Below are positions 1-7,146 of a stretch of DNA of 17,845 bases, piece by piece. Each line of letters begins with the position of its first letter. Position 1 is the stretch's first letter. The notes beneath the pieces were generated by a model that worked only from the letters and a program-made list of their open reading frames with translations, searched no databases and was not told the DNA's origin. The stretch is from Oscillospiraceae bacterium (GTDB lineage Bacteria; Bacillota; Clostridia; Oscillospirales; Ruminococcaceae): contig JAAWBP010000001.1 in NCBI GenBank assembly GCA_022792755.1, positions 1 to 17,845 of the forward strand, given 5' to 3'. Made by a program: the position numbers and the translations under genes.

Positions 1-2
1 AT

Positions 3-1217
3 GAGTTTTATCCCTGGTATATGGTGACCCGCTCCCCGAGCGAGTACAGCATTGTAACGCAGAAACGGGATTTCAGCCTTAAGAGGTCGAGACCGGGGGA
101 AACCGCCATCCGGATGGCGGGCCCCTGCTACCTGACCAGCGATGTGAGCAGGGAACTCAAGAAGGCGCTTTCCGAAAAGGTGGGAGACAACCGGTATTTT
201 ATGGATTTTTGGGAGAGCGTGCTCTTCGACCTGCCGGGTATAAAGATTTACGCGAACCTGGCTGACGAGGACAGCTTTCGGGAAATCAACACCTTTGAGG
301 ATTTCCGCGACCTGGAAAGCGAGTCGGCGGTTTTCCACTCGGAGGTGCTCAAGCTGGTTTCCGAGATCCTGCATGTCCGAAGGAGCGAGATCGTCCGGAT
401 AGAGACGCTGAAAAAGGGGATGACAAACCGTTCCTTTAAATTCTCCTGCGGCGGGAGAGAATATATCATGAGGATTCCGGGCGAGGGGAGCCAGAAGCTG
501 ATCAACCGCCGCCATGAGTTCGAGGTCTATCAAAAACTGGACGGGCTGGACATTGCCGACCATGTCGTCTATATCTCCCCGGATCAGGGCTACAAGCTGA
601 CCGAGTTCTGGCCGGACGCCAGGGTCTGCGACGTCAATTCGGAGGAGGACGTCGCCCTCTGTATGGCGGCACTCCGGCGGTTCCACCGCTGTGCGCTCCA
701 AGTGGGGCACACCTTCGACCTGTTTGGGGAAATCCAAAAGTATGAGGATTACCTCGAGGGAACGCCCTCGGTTTTTGAGGACTACGAGGAGACAAAGCGC
801 CGTGTTTTTTCCCTGAAACGGTATATCGATTCGGTGGAAAAAGAATTCTGCCTCACCCATATCGACGCCGTCCCGGACAACTTCCTCTTTGCAGAGGGCG
901 GGATCAAGCTGATCGACTGGGAGTACGCGGGGATGCAGGATCCGCATGTGGACATCGCCATGTTCGCCATCTATGCCATGTATGACGCCCCGCGGATCGA
1001 GCGGCTGATCGACAGCTATTTTACAGAAGGCTGCGATGAACCAACCCGGATCAAAATCTGGTGTTATATCGCCGCCTGCGGGCTTTTGTGGAGCAACTGG
1101 TGCGAATTTAAGCGGAAAAACGGGGTGGAATTCGGCCAGTATGCATTGCAGCAGTACCGTTACGCAAAGGACTATTACAGAAAAGTAAAGGAAAGGCTGG
1201 GGGATTTTCTTGAGTGA
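3..1217 (+). CDS. Nucleotidyltransferase/choline kinase fusion (LicC-LicA type), 5' end outside the window
   Basis: The reading frame is open from the window edge. The first in-frame ATG (21) has no ribosome site and lies inside a conserved domain, so the true start is upstream. Counting from that ATG, residues 1-95 resemble the C-terminal half of a sugar-phosphate/phosphocholine nucleotidyltransferase, ending in an acidic FREINTFEDF segment. Residues about 105-398 are an APH/choline-kinase fold: the catalytic loop is LTHIDAVPDNFLF (H280, D282, N287) and the metal motif is IDWEYAG (D299, E301). Known for the family: LicA-type kinases phosphorylate choline with ATP, and the cytidylyltransferase then makes CDP-choline. 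The stop overlaps the next gene by 8 bp, so the two are probably co-transcribed. Substrate is inferred; ethanolamine or another amino alcohol is possible. Confidence 0.85.
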   Translation, partial: EFYPWYMVTRSPSEYSIVTQKRDFSLKRSRPGETAIRMAGPCYLTSDVSRELKKALSEKVGDNRYFMDFWESVLFDLPGIKIYANLADEDSFREINTFEDFRDLESESAVFHSEVLKLVSEILHVRRSEIVRIETLKKGMTNRSFKFSCGGREYIMRIPGEGSQKLINRRHEFEVYQKLDGLDIADHVVYISPDQGYKLTEFWPDARVCDVNSEEDVALCMAALRRFHRCALQVGHTFDLFGEIQKYEDYLEGTPSVFEDYEETKRRVFSLKRYIDSVEKEFCLTHIDAVPDNFLFAEGGIKLIDWEYAGMQDPHVDIAMFAIYAMYDAPRIERLIDSYFTEGCDEPTRIKIWCYIAACGLLWSNWCEFKRKNGVEFGQYALQQYRYAKDYYRKVKERLGDFLE

Positions 1218-1932
1218 GATCAAAAGGGCCGTCATCATGGCGGCTGGATTTGGGAGCCGGCTGCGCCCGCTGACCTTGGCGACGCCAAAGCCGTTGATCC
1301 GGGTTCAGGGGAAGGTGATCATCGAGCGGATGATCGAAGCCCTGCTCCAAAACGGGATGGAAGAAATCGTGGTCGTGGTCGGGTACAAAAAGGAGGCGTT
1401 TGCCTACCTTGCAGAACGGTATCGGGAGGTCTCCCTGGTCGAAAACCCTTACTACAACAGCTGCAACAATATTTCCTCCCTCTATGCCGCCCGGGAATTT
1501 CTCTGCAGCGCGGTGGTTGCCGAGGCGGATCTGATCGTTGAAAACAGCGGCATCTTTGAAAATTCGGTCGATCTGTCCGGTTATCTGGCTGTGAAGAATC
1601 CGCATCCGGCGGAATGGTCGCTCAGAACGGAGAACGGGGTCATCACGGCGTGCAGCATGGAAGGGGGAGCCGGAGACCACCAGCTGCTCGGAATCTCCAA
1701 ATGGAACGAATCCGACGGGGAGAAGCTCAAAAATCTAGCTGTCGATTACTTTGAAAAACGGAAGATACGGGATATTTACTGGGATCAAATCCCGCTATTT
1801 TTGGAAAAAGACCAGTTTACAATGAGGGTTTACGAGATTTCTCCGCAGGACGTGACCGAAATTGACACACCCGAAGACCTCATCAAGCTAGATCGAAGCT
1901 ATACCGATTATTTTAAGGAGGTGCGGCAATGA
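1210..1932 (+). CDS. licC: LicC-like nucleotidyltransferase (probable CTP:phosphocholine cytidylyltransferase)
   Basis: A 240-residue cytoplasmic enzyme, the usual length for LicC. The N-terminal nucleotide-binding signature is clear (AVIMAAGFGSRLRPLT, then TPKPLI at residues about 7-29). An EADLIV segment in the middle and EIDTPEDL near the C-terminus supply the acidic metal-binding positions. Family role: transfer of a nucleotide to phosphocholine to give CDP-choline, the donor for LicD-type transferases. The start is TTG at 1210, preceded by a GGAAAGG/GGGGG purine stretch and overlapping the kinase gene by 8 bp. The stop overlaps the transporter start (ATGA at 1929-1932), which indicates translational coupling. 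It is a second nucleotidyltransferase domain next to the one fused to the kinase upstream. The substrate is inferred from context. Confidence 0.85.
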   Translation: MSEIKRAVIMAAGFGSRLRPLTLATPKPLIRVQGKVIIERMIEALLQNGMEEIVVVVGYKKEAFAYLAERYREVSLVENPYYNSCNNISSLYAAREFLCSAVVAEADLIVENSGIFENSVDLSGYLAVKNPHPAEWSLRTENGVITACSMEGGAGDHQLLGISKWNESDGEKLKNLAVDYFEKRKIRDIYWDQIPLFLEKDQFTMRVYEISPQDVTEIDTPEDLIKLDRSYTDYFKEVRQ

Positions 1933-3515
1933 AAAAGAAAGAAAACTCTTTGGCAAAAGAGATCGACTGGACGGCGACCATCGTCCCGCTCATCGGCCTG
2001 CTGGTGATCTGCCTGTTCTTCGTCCTCTTTCCGGAGGGCTCCAAAAACACGCTGGACGTGATCCGGGGGTTTCTGGGGAATCAGGGAAGCATCTACTATA
2101 TGGCCATCGGGCTCGGCGTTTTGATTATTACTGTCGTGATCGGTTTTTCGAAGTATGGGAAAATCCGGCTGGGAAAGACGGAAAAGCCCCAGTTTTCCAA
2201 TTTCACCTGGGGGACGATGATCTTCACCTCGACCATGGCGGCCGACATCCTGTTCTACTCGCTCTGCGAATGGGCCCTCTACGCGAATGAGCCCTATATC
2301 ACCGCAAAAGGGGTGCAGGAGTGGGCCTCTACCTATCCGCTCTTCCACTGGGGGCCGATCCCTTGGGGGTTCTATATCGTCCTGGCGGTTGCATTCGGGT
2401 TTATGATCCATGTCCGGAACCGGAACAGGCAGAAATTCTCTGAAGCCTGCCGTCCGATCCTGGGTAAAAAGGTGGACGGCCCGCTCGGGAAGGCGATCGA
2501 CCTGTTTGCCATCTTTGCGCTGCTCGCGGGGACGGCGACGACCTTTTCCCTCGCCACGCCGCTTCTGTCCGCCGCCCTCTGCGCCGTCTTCAATATCCAG
2601 CAGTCGCTGGCGCTCACTATCTGCATCCTTTTATTTATCGCGGTAGTTTACACCCTTGCTGTCATTTTTGGGATCAAGGGGATTTCCAAGCTGGCGTCGG
2701 TCTGCACCTATCTGTTTTTCGGCCTCCTGCTCTACTTCCTGATCGGGGGCGGGCAGTTTTTCTACATCCTTGAAACGGGGTTTTCCGCGGTCGGCAACCT
2801 CGCGCAGAATTTCATAGGGCTGGCCACCTGGCTGGATCCGCTCCGCTTCACCGGCGACGGCGGGGCAGGCTTTGTCCAAAATTGGACGGTCTTTTACTGG
2901 GCCTACTGGATGGTGTGGTGCGTGGCCACCCCCTTCTTCATTGGGATCATCAGCAAGGGCAGGACGATCCGAAACGTCGTGTTCGGCGGTTATTTCTGGG
3001 GCTTGGCGGGCACCTTTACCTCCTTTATCGTGCTCGGGAATTACGGGTTGTCCCAGCAGATGAAAAACGGGCTGGATATTTCGGGGGCGGTCGCCGAAGG
3101 AACCGCGCTGCCGGACGTTATCGTTTCTATCTTTAAAACCCTCCCCGCCTATACGGTTCCGCTGATCCTCTTGGTCGTCACGATGATCGCCTTTTATTCT
3201 ACGACGTTCGACGCTTTGACCATGGTTGTTTCCTCTTATTCTTATAAAAGGCTGGATGCCGGTCAGGAAGTGGACAAGCGGGTGCGGATTTTCTGGGCGA
3301 TCCTGTTCATCTTACTACCGATCGCCCTCCTGTTTTCCGAAAGCTCGATGGCGAACCTGCAATCGGTTTCGATCATCGCCGCCTTCCCGATCGGGATCAT
3401 CGTCATCCTGATTATTGCGAGCTTCTTTAAGGACGCAAACGCTTATCTCAAAGAGGAGCGCGGTGTCCCCACAGCGAAACGAGCGGAGGAAGCGCCGGAA
3501 CAGGCGGAAAGCTAG
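1929..3515 (+). CDS. BCCT-family choline/betaine/carnitine transporter
   Basis: A 528-residue polytopic membrane protein, typical BCCT length, with about 12 hydrophobic segments. The family signature starts at residue 319: WTVFYWAYWMVW followed by IISKGRTIRN. In the third-helix region the glycine-rich motif of sodium-coupled members such as BetP is replaced by MAADILFYSLCEW (residues about 103-115), more reminiscent of the carnitine-antiporter-like branch; this comparison is from memory. The ATG overlaps the licC stop and has an AGGAGG-type ribosome site 7-12 bp upstream. Its place in a kinase/nucleotidyltransferase operon argues that it supplies choline. The charged C-terminal tail (KRAEEAPEQAES) is short. 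The family call is firm; substrate and coupling ion are inferred. Confidence 0.92.
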   Translation: MKKKENSLAKEIDWTATIVPLIGLLVICLFFVLFPEGSKNTLDVIRGFLGNQGSIYYMAIGLGVLIITVVIGFSKYGKIRLGKTEKPQFSNFTWGTMIFTSTMAADILFYSLCEWALYANEPYITAKGVQEWASTYPLFHWGPIPWGFYIVLAVAFGFMIHVRNRNRQKFSEACRPILGKKVDGPLGKAIDLFAIFALLAGTATTFSLATPLLSAALCAVFNIQQSLALTICILLFIAVVYTLAVIFGIKGISKLASVCTYLFFGLLLYFLIGGGQFFYILETGFSAVGNLAQNFIGLATWLDPLRFTGDGGAGFVQNWTVFYWAYWMVWCVATPFFIGIISKGRTIRNVVFGGYFWGLAGTFTSFIVLGNYGLSQQMKNGLDISGAVAEGTALPDVIVSIFKTLPAYTVPLILLVVTMIAFYSTTFDALTMVVSSYSYKRLDAGQEVDKRVRIFWAILFILLPIALLFSESSMANLQSVSIIAAFPIGIIVILIIASFFKDANAYLKEERGVPTAKRAEEAPEQAES

Positions 3516-3533
3516 AACGCGGCAAAAAAGCGG

Positions 3534-3556
3534 ACCGGCAGGCCGATGCCGTCGGT
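3534..3556 (+). other. Hairpin after the transporter gene
   Basis: ACCGGC pairs with GTCGGT (one G-T), continued by GGC/GCC around a CGAT tetraloop with a single bulged A. It lies 18 bp after the transporter stop. There is no following T-run, so it is not a standard intrinsic terminator; it may be an mRNA 3'-end or processing structure separating the choline genes from the acyltransferase. Confidence 0.4.
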
Positions 3557-3625
3557 ACAAATTAACCGATGAATGACCGCGGTTTCGTTTGACCGCCGTA
3601 TCACGATGAAATGAGGGGAAGGCCA

Positions 3626-4675
3626 GTGAGGAAACATTATATCGACAACCTGCGCAGTTTGACCATTTTGCTGCTCTTTCCAGTGCACACCTTTATGATT
3701 TGGAACGATTTCGGTTCCGGGTTTTACATATGGGCCGGGGGAGACAGGCTGCTCAGCACCCTGATCGTGCTGGTAAACCCCTGGTTTATGCCGCTGCTTT
3801 TTGTGTTGGCGGGTATGAGCGCTCGCTATGCGCTGGAAAGGCGGGCGGTGAAGGAATTCATCATTCAGAGGTTACAAAAGCTGCTGATCCCGTTCGTCTT
3901 CGGCATGATTTTCCTGGTGCCGTTCCAGACCCTGTACGCGAGGAAGTATTTCGACCATTATGAGGGCGGCATCTGGGATAATTTGGGTTATTTTTTTACC
4001 CACCTCACCGATTTCAGCGGCTATGACGGCGGGTTTACGCCGGGCCACCTCTGGTTCATCTTGTTCCTGTTTTTGATCTCGATGGCAGCGCTCCTCCTTT
4101 TTAAAGTCCTGCCGCGTCAAAAGGTTTCGGATCAGATACAGAAAACGCCGTTTTTACTGCTGCTGTTCCTTTTTGTGCCAGTGTGGGGCGGCTATTACCT
4201 CGGGAATTTCGGCGGCTACAGCCTCGGGAAAAATCTGGTGCTGTTCGTGATCGGATATTATTTTATGAGCGATGACCATGTGATGGAGACGCTCGAAAAA
4301 AACCTGAAATGGCTCTTTATTCTATGGGCAGCGGGCACGGCCGCGCTGGGTGCACTGTATTACAGCTTCGCCTATTACGGTGATTTGTGGGTCAATTTGA
4401 TCGGCTGGATTTCAATTTTGTTTCTGCTGGCCGCGGGGAAGAGGTTCTTAAACCGGCAGACAAAGCTTACAGCCTATTTCAGCCGCGCCTCCTATCCGGT
4501 CTATCTGCTGCACCAGTCCATTTTGGTGGCACTCGCGTATTATGTGGTGCAGGCGGTTGAAATCACGGCGGTGCAGGCTTTGCTGATCTGTGTTGGAAGC
4601 TTTGCTTTGACGGTTTTGGCGTACCATCTGGTCGCAAAAATCCCCATTCTGCGGAAGATGGTCGGAATCAAGTGA
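3626..4675 (+). CDS. Acyltransferase-3 family membrane protein
   Basis: A roughly 349-residue integral membrane protein of the acyltransferase_3 family (PF01757-like). It opens with the characteristic YIDNLRSLTILLLFPVHTF segment, whose His is the expected catalytic-site residue. About ten hydrophobic helices follow, including a GHLWFILFLFLIS segment and the C-terminal SRASYPVYLLHQSIL motif. Family members acylate (often O-acetylate) surface polysaccharides or lipids in the membrane. I prefer the GTG at 3626, which has GAGGGG 7 nt upstream, over the in-frame ATG at 3611, which has no ribosome site. It lies 110 bp after the transporter, so it may belong to the same transcript and modify the same cell-surface polymer; that link is inference. 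No clear intrinsic terminator follows. Confidence 0.85.
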   Translation: MRKHYIDNLRSLTILLLFPVHTFMIWNDFGSGFYIWAGGDRLLSTLIVLVNPWFMPLLFVLAGMSARYALERRAVKEFIIQRLQKLLIPFVFGMIFLVPFQTLYARKYFDHYEGGIWDNLGYFFTHLTDFSGYDGGFTPGHLWFILFLFLISMAALLLFKVLPRQKVSDQIQKTPFLLLLFLFVPVWGGYYLGNFGGYSLGKNLVLFVIGYYFMSDDHVMETLEKNLKWLFILWAAGTAALGALYYSFAYYGDLWVNLIGWISILFLLAAGKRFLNRQTKLTAYFSRASYPVYLLHQSILVALAYYVVQAVEITAVQALLICVGSFALTVLAYHLVAKIPILRKMVGIK

Positions 4676-4737
4676 GCGAGAATGCAGAACTGACGGTTTT
4701 CAAAGTGTTTTGAGAGATGGGAGAATCACCTCTGCGG

Positions 4738-5350
4738 GCCTGTGCCCAGGCCGGACAATACGCACCCAGAGGTTTTCATTGGCCTTCAGGTTTCAGTCCT
4801 GTGAGGCGCATTTTACGAATTATAGGGCAATGTGCCTTGCGGGAAATGAACATTGTAATTTACACCACTTGCGAATCGCGACTGACAGCGGAAGCATTCC
4901 GCCCTGCCCGGCCACGGGCGTGGAGGCACTCCGCTTTGCGGCTGGAGCTGCATGGAGAACCCCTGGCGAGAAACACCCCACCGGGATATTTTTCGCCTCT
5001 CCTGCGCTTTGTAACGGAAAGGATTTCGCCCTCTGCGGAGGGCGAACCGGGGCGCTGCCCCAGTACCCCGTCGGGTGGCCCCGGTGGGTCCGTGCCCTGA
5101 CTGGGCAATTTCGCACCCAAACGTTTTACCGGCTTTTGGGTAATAGACCTGCGAGGCGTGTTATACAAAACATGCAGCTCGCGGGTTACGGACTTGCAGG
5201 TCATGCACTGCCTAAGTATCGTATTTGCCCTGCCTGGGCACAGGCGTGCCGCGCGGGACACAAATGCTGTTGTTGGTACCACTTACGAATCGCGTATTGT
5301 CCTGCCCGGTCACGGGCTGCGGAAGCGTTTCGCCCAGTCCGGGAACGGAC
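4738..5350. repeat. Mosaic hairpin-rich repeat array 1 (convergent intergenic region)
   Basis: This fills the gap between the acyltransferase and feoB; no credible gene is seen. Two header modules (4755-4810 and 5106-5160, sharing CGCACCC, GTTTT and GACCTGCGAGGCG-like tracts) and core modules at 4826-4919, 5179-5250 and 5251-5333 match each other and the array at 17486-17764. The core reads roughly CGCGGG, a variable stretch, TTGTTATT, CACC, TTGCGAATCGCG. Each core is followed by short stems: GCCCG/CGGGC (4906-4919, 5304-5317), GCCTG/CAGGC (5232-5245; also 4738-4751) and GCGGAA/TTCCGC (4888-4902; variant 5319-5333). A longer stem precedes the core at 4801-4840 and 5151-5182. GTCCG/CGGAC at 5337-5350 closes the array. 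Stem sequences differ between copies while pairing is kept. I cannot name this family. Confidence 0.8.
5025..5061. repeat. Two strong tandem GC hairpins inside array 1
   Basis: TTCGCCCTC and GAGGGCGAA form a perfect 9-bp stem with a TGCG loop (5025-5046). It is followed at 5049-5061 by GGGGC-gct-GCCCC. Neither has a T-run. They sit in a 4935-5095 segment that does not match the surrounding repeat modules and so looks like a separate insertion. They could act as mRNA 3'-end structures for the convergent genes or be a second dispersed palindrome family. Confidence 0.6.
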
Positions 5351-6719
5351 CGTGTCTGTGGTTATCGGTCGAGGACGAGGCCGGCAAACGGGAAAACCGC
5401 ATTCCAACAGCAACCACCCACATGGTCAGTGCCTGCTTGCCGTGGGCGCAGGCTTTTTTAAAATACCGGTCCATGTTGAAGGCGATGCGGGGGAGGTAGC
5501 CGGAATCCTCCAACAAGGTAAAGAGCGGAAAGAAGATCGCCATCGGCGGCAGCATGACCGAGACGACCCAGGCCAGCGTCCGGTACATTCCCTCCACAAA
5601 CAGCCCCTGCACCCAGCCGGGGGCGCCGAGGTACAGGCAGAACTCCGTCAGCCGGTCTTCCACCCAGAACAGCCCGGTGGACAGGAGCTCGGAGGGATAG
5701 TTCGCCCCGACGATGGTGATCCAGAAGACGGCGCCGAGCAGAAGGATCATGATGGGGATGCCGGTCGCCTTGGAGGTGAGAATCCGGTCGAGCTTCCGAT
5801 CCCTGCTGTTGTAGCCGCCGCTCGGGACGGAGACGCAGAGCTGGTAGATTTGCTCCGCGCGTTCTACGATCTTGGAAACGACCAGGTCGCGGAAGGTGTC
5901 TTTGGTGATCCCCTTTTCTTTGAGTGCTTCCCAGATTTTAGAAAGAGCGTCTTGGATTGCAGGGTCGTCTGCCAGATCCCGCCCCAAAAATTTCGCGAGG
6001 GAAGCTTGCAGTGTTGGATCCAGGTCGAGCAGCTTGAGGCAGACCCAGCGGGGCGGGATCCCTTCCGTTTCGGGCTCGGCCAGGGGGAGGAGCGCTTCGA
6101 TCGCCCCCTCGATTTCCGGCCCGTAGGCAAGTCGGGGCGGAAAGGTCTTTTGGACGCCGGAAGCGACCTTTTCCACCTCGTCCATCAGTTCCTTCAGCCC
6201 TTTTCCGTCTCTGGCGCTGGTGCCGACAACCGGGACGCCGAGCTGGAGAGAGAGTTCGTCGAGATCGATATGGATTTTTTTCTTTTTCGCCTCGTCCAAA
6301 AGGTTGACGCAGACCACGGCTTTTTTTGTGATCTCCAGGGTTTGGAGGACAAGGTTCAAGTTCCGCTCCAGGCAGGTGGCGTCGGTGACGACGACTGTGG
6401 CATCGGGGGAGCCGAAGCAGATGAAGTCCCGTGCGACCTCCTCCTCGACCGAGCTCGCCATTAAGGAATATGTACCCGGAATGTCCACCATAATAAAGCG
6501 CTTTCCGTTGTGAAGATATTCCCCCTGTGCGTTGGAAACGGTCTTTCCCGGCCAGTTTCCGGTGTGCTGTTTCATGCCGGTCAGGGCGTTGAAAACGGTG
6601 CTTTTTCCGACATTTGGATTCCCGGCCAGGGCGATCACCCGGTCGTCCGGCCCGCTTTTTTTAATGATGAGTTCAGAGCCGTCCACCGCGGCCCCTGTGG
6701 ATTTTCTCGTCAATCCCAT
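5310..6719 (-). CDS. feoB: FeoB ferrous iron transporter, C-terminally truncated (probable pseudogene)
   Basis: FeoB imports Fe(II) through a membrane channel with an N-terminal G protein. The G motifs are intact: GNPNVGKST (33-41), DIPG (79-82), NLLD (139-142) and GTSAR (166-170). A helical linker follows, then membrane segments from about residue 317 ending in GYLPRIAFNMDRYFKKA and GKQALTM (M433). Family members continue here with a conserved cysteine-bearing MGFGCN-type motif and several more helices. Instead, 36 unrelated residues follow and the stop codon falls in the loop of a repeat hairpin (5304-5317). Full-length FeoB is usually 600-800 residues, so 200 or more are missing. The ATG at 6719 has AGGTG 7-8 nt upstream and lies 62 bp after feoA. 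A functional iron channel is unlikely. Confidence 0.85.
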   Translation of the reverse strand: MGLTRKSTGAAVDGSELIIKKSGPDDRVIALAGNPNVGKSTVFNALTGMKQHTGNWPGKTVSNAQGEYLHNGKRFIMVDIPGTYSLMASSVEEEVARDFICFGSPDATVVVTDATCLERNLNLVLQTLEITKKAVVCVNLLDEAKKKKIHIDLDELSLQLGVPVVGTSARDGKGLKELMDEVEKVASGVQKTFPPRLAYGPEIEGAIEALLPLAEPETEGIPPRWVCLKLLDLDPTLQASLAKFLGRDLADDPAIQDALSKIWEALKEKGITKDTFRDLVVSKIVERAEQIYQLCVSVPSGGYNSRDRKLDRILTSKATGIPIMILLLGAVFWITIVGANYPSELLSTGLFWVEDRLTEFCLYLGAPGWVQGLFVEGMYRTLAWVVSVMLPPMAIFFPLFTLLEDSGYLPRIAFNMDRYFKKACAHGKQALTMWVVAVGMRFSRLPASSSTDNHRHGPFPDWAKRFRSP

Positions 6720-6748
6720 TGATTATTCACCTCGTCAATCGATAAAAC

Positions 6749-6775
6749 GGCGGGGGCTTTGGATAAACCCCCGCC
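6749..6775 (-). promoter_or_regulatory. Intercistronic hairpin between feoA and feoB
   Basis: GGCGGGGG (6749-6756) and CCCCCGCC (6768-6775) form a perfect 8-bp GC stem with an 11-nt loop. On the - strand it follows the feoA stop closely and is trailed by GTTTTATC, a weak T-rich tail. It could attenuate transcription or stabilise the feoA message relative to feoB. Confidence 0.5.
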
Positions 6776-6781
6776 AAAATG

Positions 6782-7027
6782 TCACGCTGGGCAGCGGACT
6801 AAAATTTTGCTGGCGTCCTCGGTTCGCAGTGCGATGACGGCGCCCCGGATAAAATATGCGACAGGGTCGCCGGAAGGGCTTTTCTGCAAAGCGGTCACCT
6901 GGGTTCCTTTCACCAGTCCCAGGTCCAACATCCGGCGGCGCTCCGAGTCGTGCAAGACGAGCTCGGAGACAGTGCCGATCTGGCCGATCGGCAATGTATT
7001 TAAAGGCTTTGGAGTATCTTGCGTCAT
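6782..7027 (-). CDS. feoA: FeoA family protein
   Basis: A small 81-residue cytoplasmic SH3-like beta-barrel protein that accompanies FeoB and is needed for its ferrous iron transport. The family pattern is visible: an LPIGQIGTVSEL opening, ERRRMLDLGLVKGTQVTAL in the middle and a closing YFIRGAVIALRTEDASKILV. The length is normal for FeoA. The ATG at 7025-7027 is preceded by GAAGGAG (7038-7044). It is the first gene of the feo operon, divergent from an MntR-like regulator across a 119-bp promoter region with a clear inverted repeat. It appears intact although its partner feoB is truncated. Confidence 0.92.
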   Translation of the reverse strand: MTQDTPKPLNTLPIGQIGTVSELVLHDSERRRMLDLGLVKGTQVTALQKSPSGDPVAYFIRGAVIALRTEDASKILVRCPA

Positions 7028-7064
7028 AGTGGTAAAGCTCCTTCTTCGGTATTGTGTGAATCGC

Positions 7065-7081
7065 GGGAAACAATGTTTCCC
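7065..7081. promoter_or_regulatory. Candidate metalloregulator operator (feoA/mntR intergenic)
   Basis: GGGAAAC and GTTTCCC form a perfect inverted repeat around AAT. Read on the - strand with its flank it is TTAGGGAAACATTGTTTCCC, similar in style to DtxR/MntR-family sites. It lies just downstream of an AATATA/TATATT -10-like box (7088-7093, - strand), so a bound repressor would cover the feo transcription start. Assignment to the neighbouring regulator is inference. Confidence 0.55.
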
Positions 7082-7118
7082 TAAGCTAATATATGTGTTT
7101 TCGACAGAAAGGGTTACA

Positions 7119-7124
7119 TATACT
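7119..7124 (+). promoter_or_regulatory. Probable -10 box of the MntR-like gene
   Basis: TATACT, with a weak TGTTTT at -35 and 17 bp between them, lies about 23 bp upstream of the start codon. AGGAAGAGGG (7130-7139) supplies the ribosome site. The -35 match is poor, so only the -10 is proposed. Confidence 0.35.
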
Positions 7125-7146
7125 GTAGCAGGAAGAGGGTGAAAGG

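Noticed and set aside
1908..2411. A 167-codon - strand open frame opposite the transporter
   Set aside because: Asp/Arg-rich antisense translation of a high-GC membrane protein gene; the + strand carries the BCCT signature.
4700..4713. TCAAA/TTTGA hairpin as terminator of the acyltransferase gene
   Set aside because: The stem is only 5 bp, AT-rich and not followed by a T-run.
4860..5282. Small proteins encoded by open frames within the repeat array
   Set aside because: Frames on both strands overlap hairpins, lack ribosome sites and have Arg/Pro/Ser-rich compositions typical of non-coding GC-rich DNA.
4738..5350. CRISPR array
   Set aside because: Repeat units are long, mosaic and unevenly spaced with related rather than unique intervals, and there are no cas genes.
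4710..6464. A 584-codon open frame on the + strand
   Set aside because: It spans the repeat array and runs antisense to feoB. The product is rich in Arg, Gly and His without any domain pattern, and feoB on the other strand has unmistakable GTPase motifs.
7055..7081. The feo operator as a fragment of the dispersed repeat (shared CGCGGGAAA)
   Set aside because: Only nine contiguous bases match and none of the flanking stems or tracts are present, so coincidence is the simpler reading.
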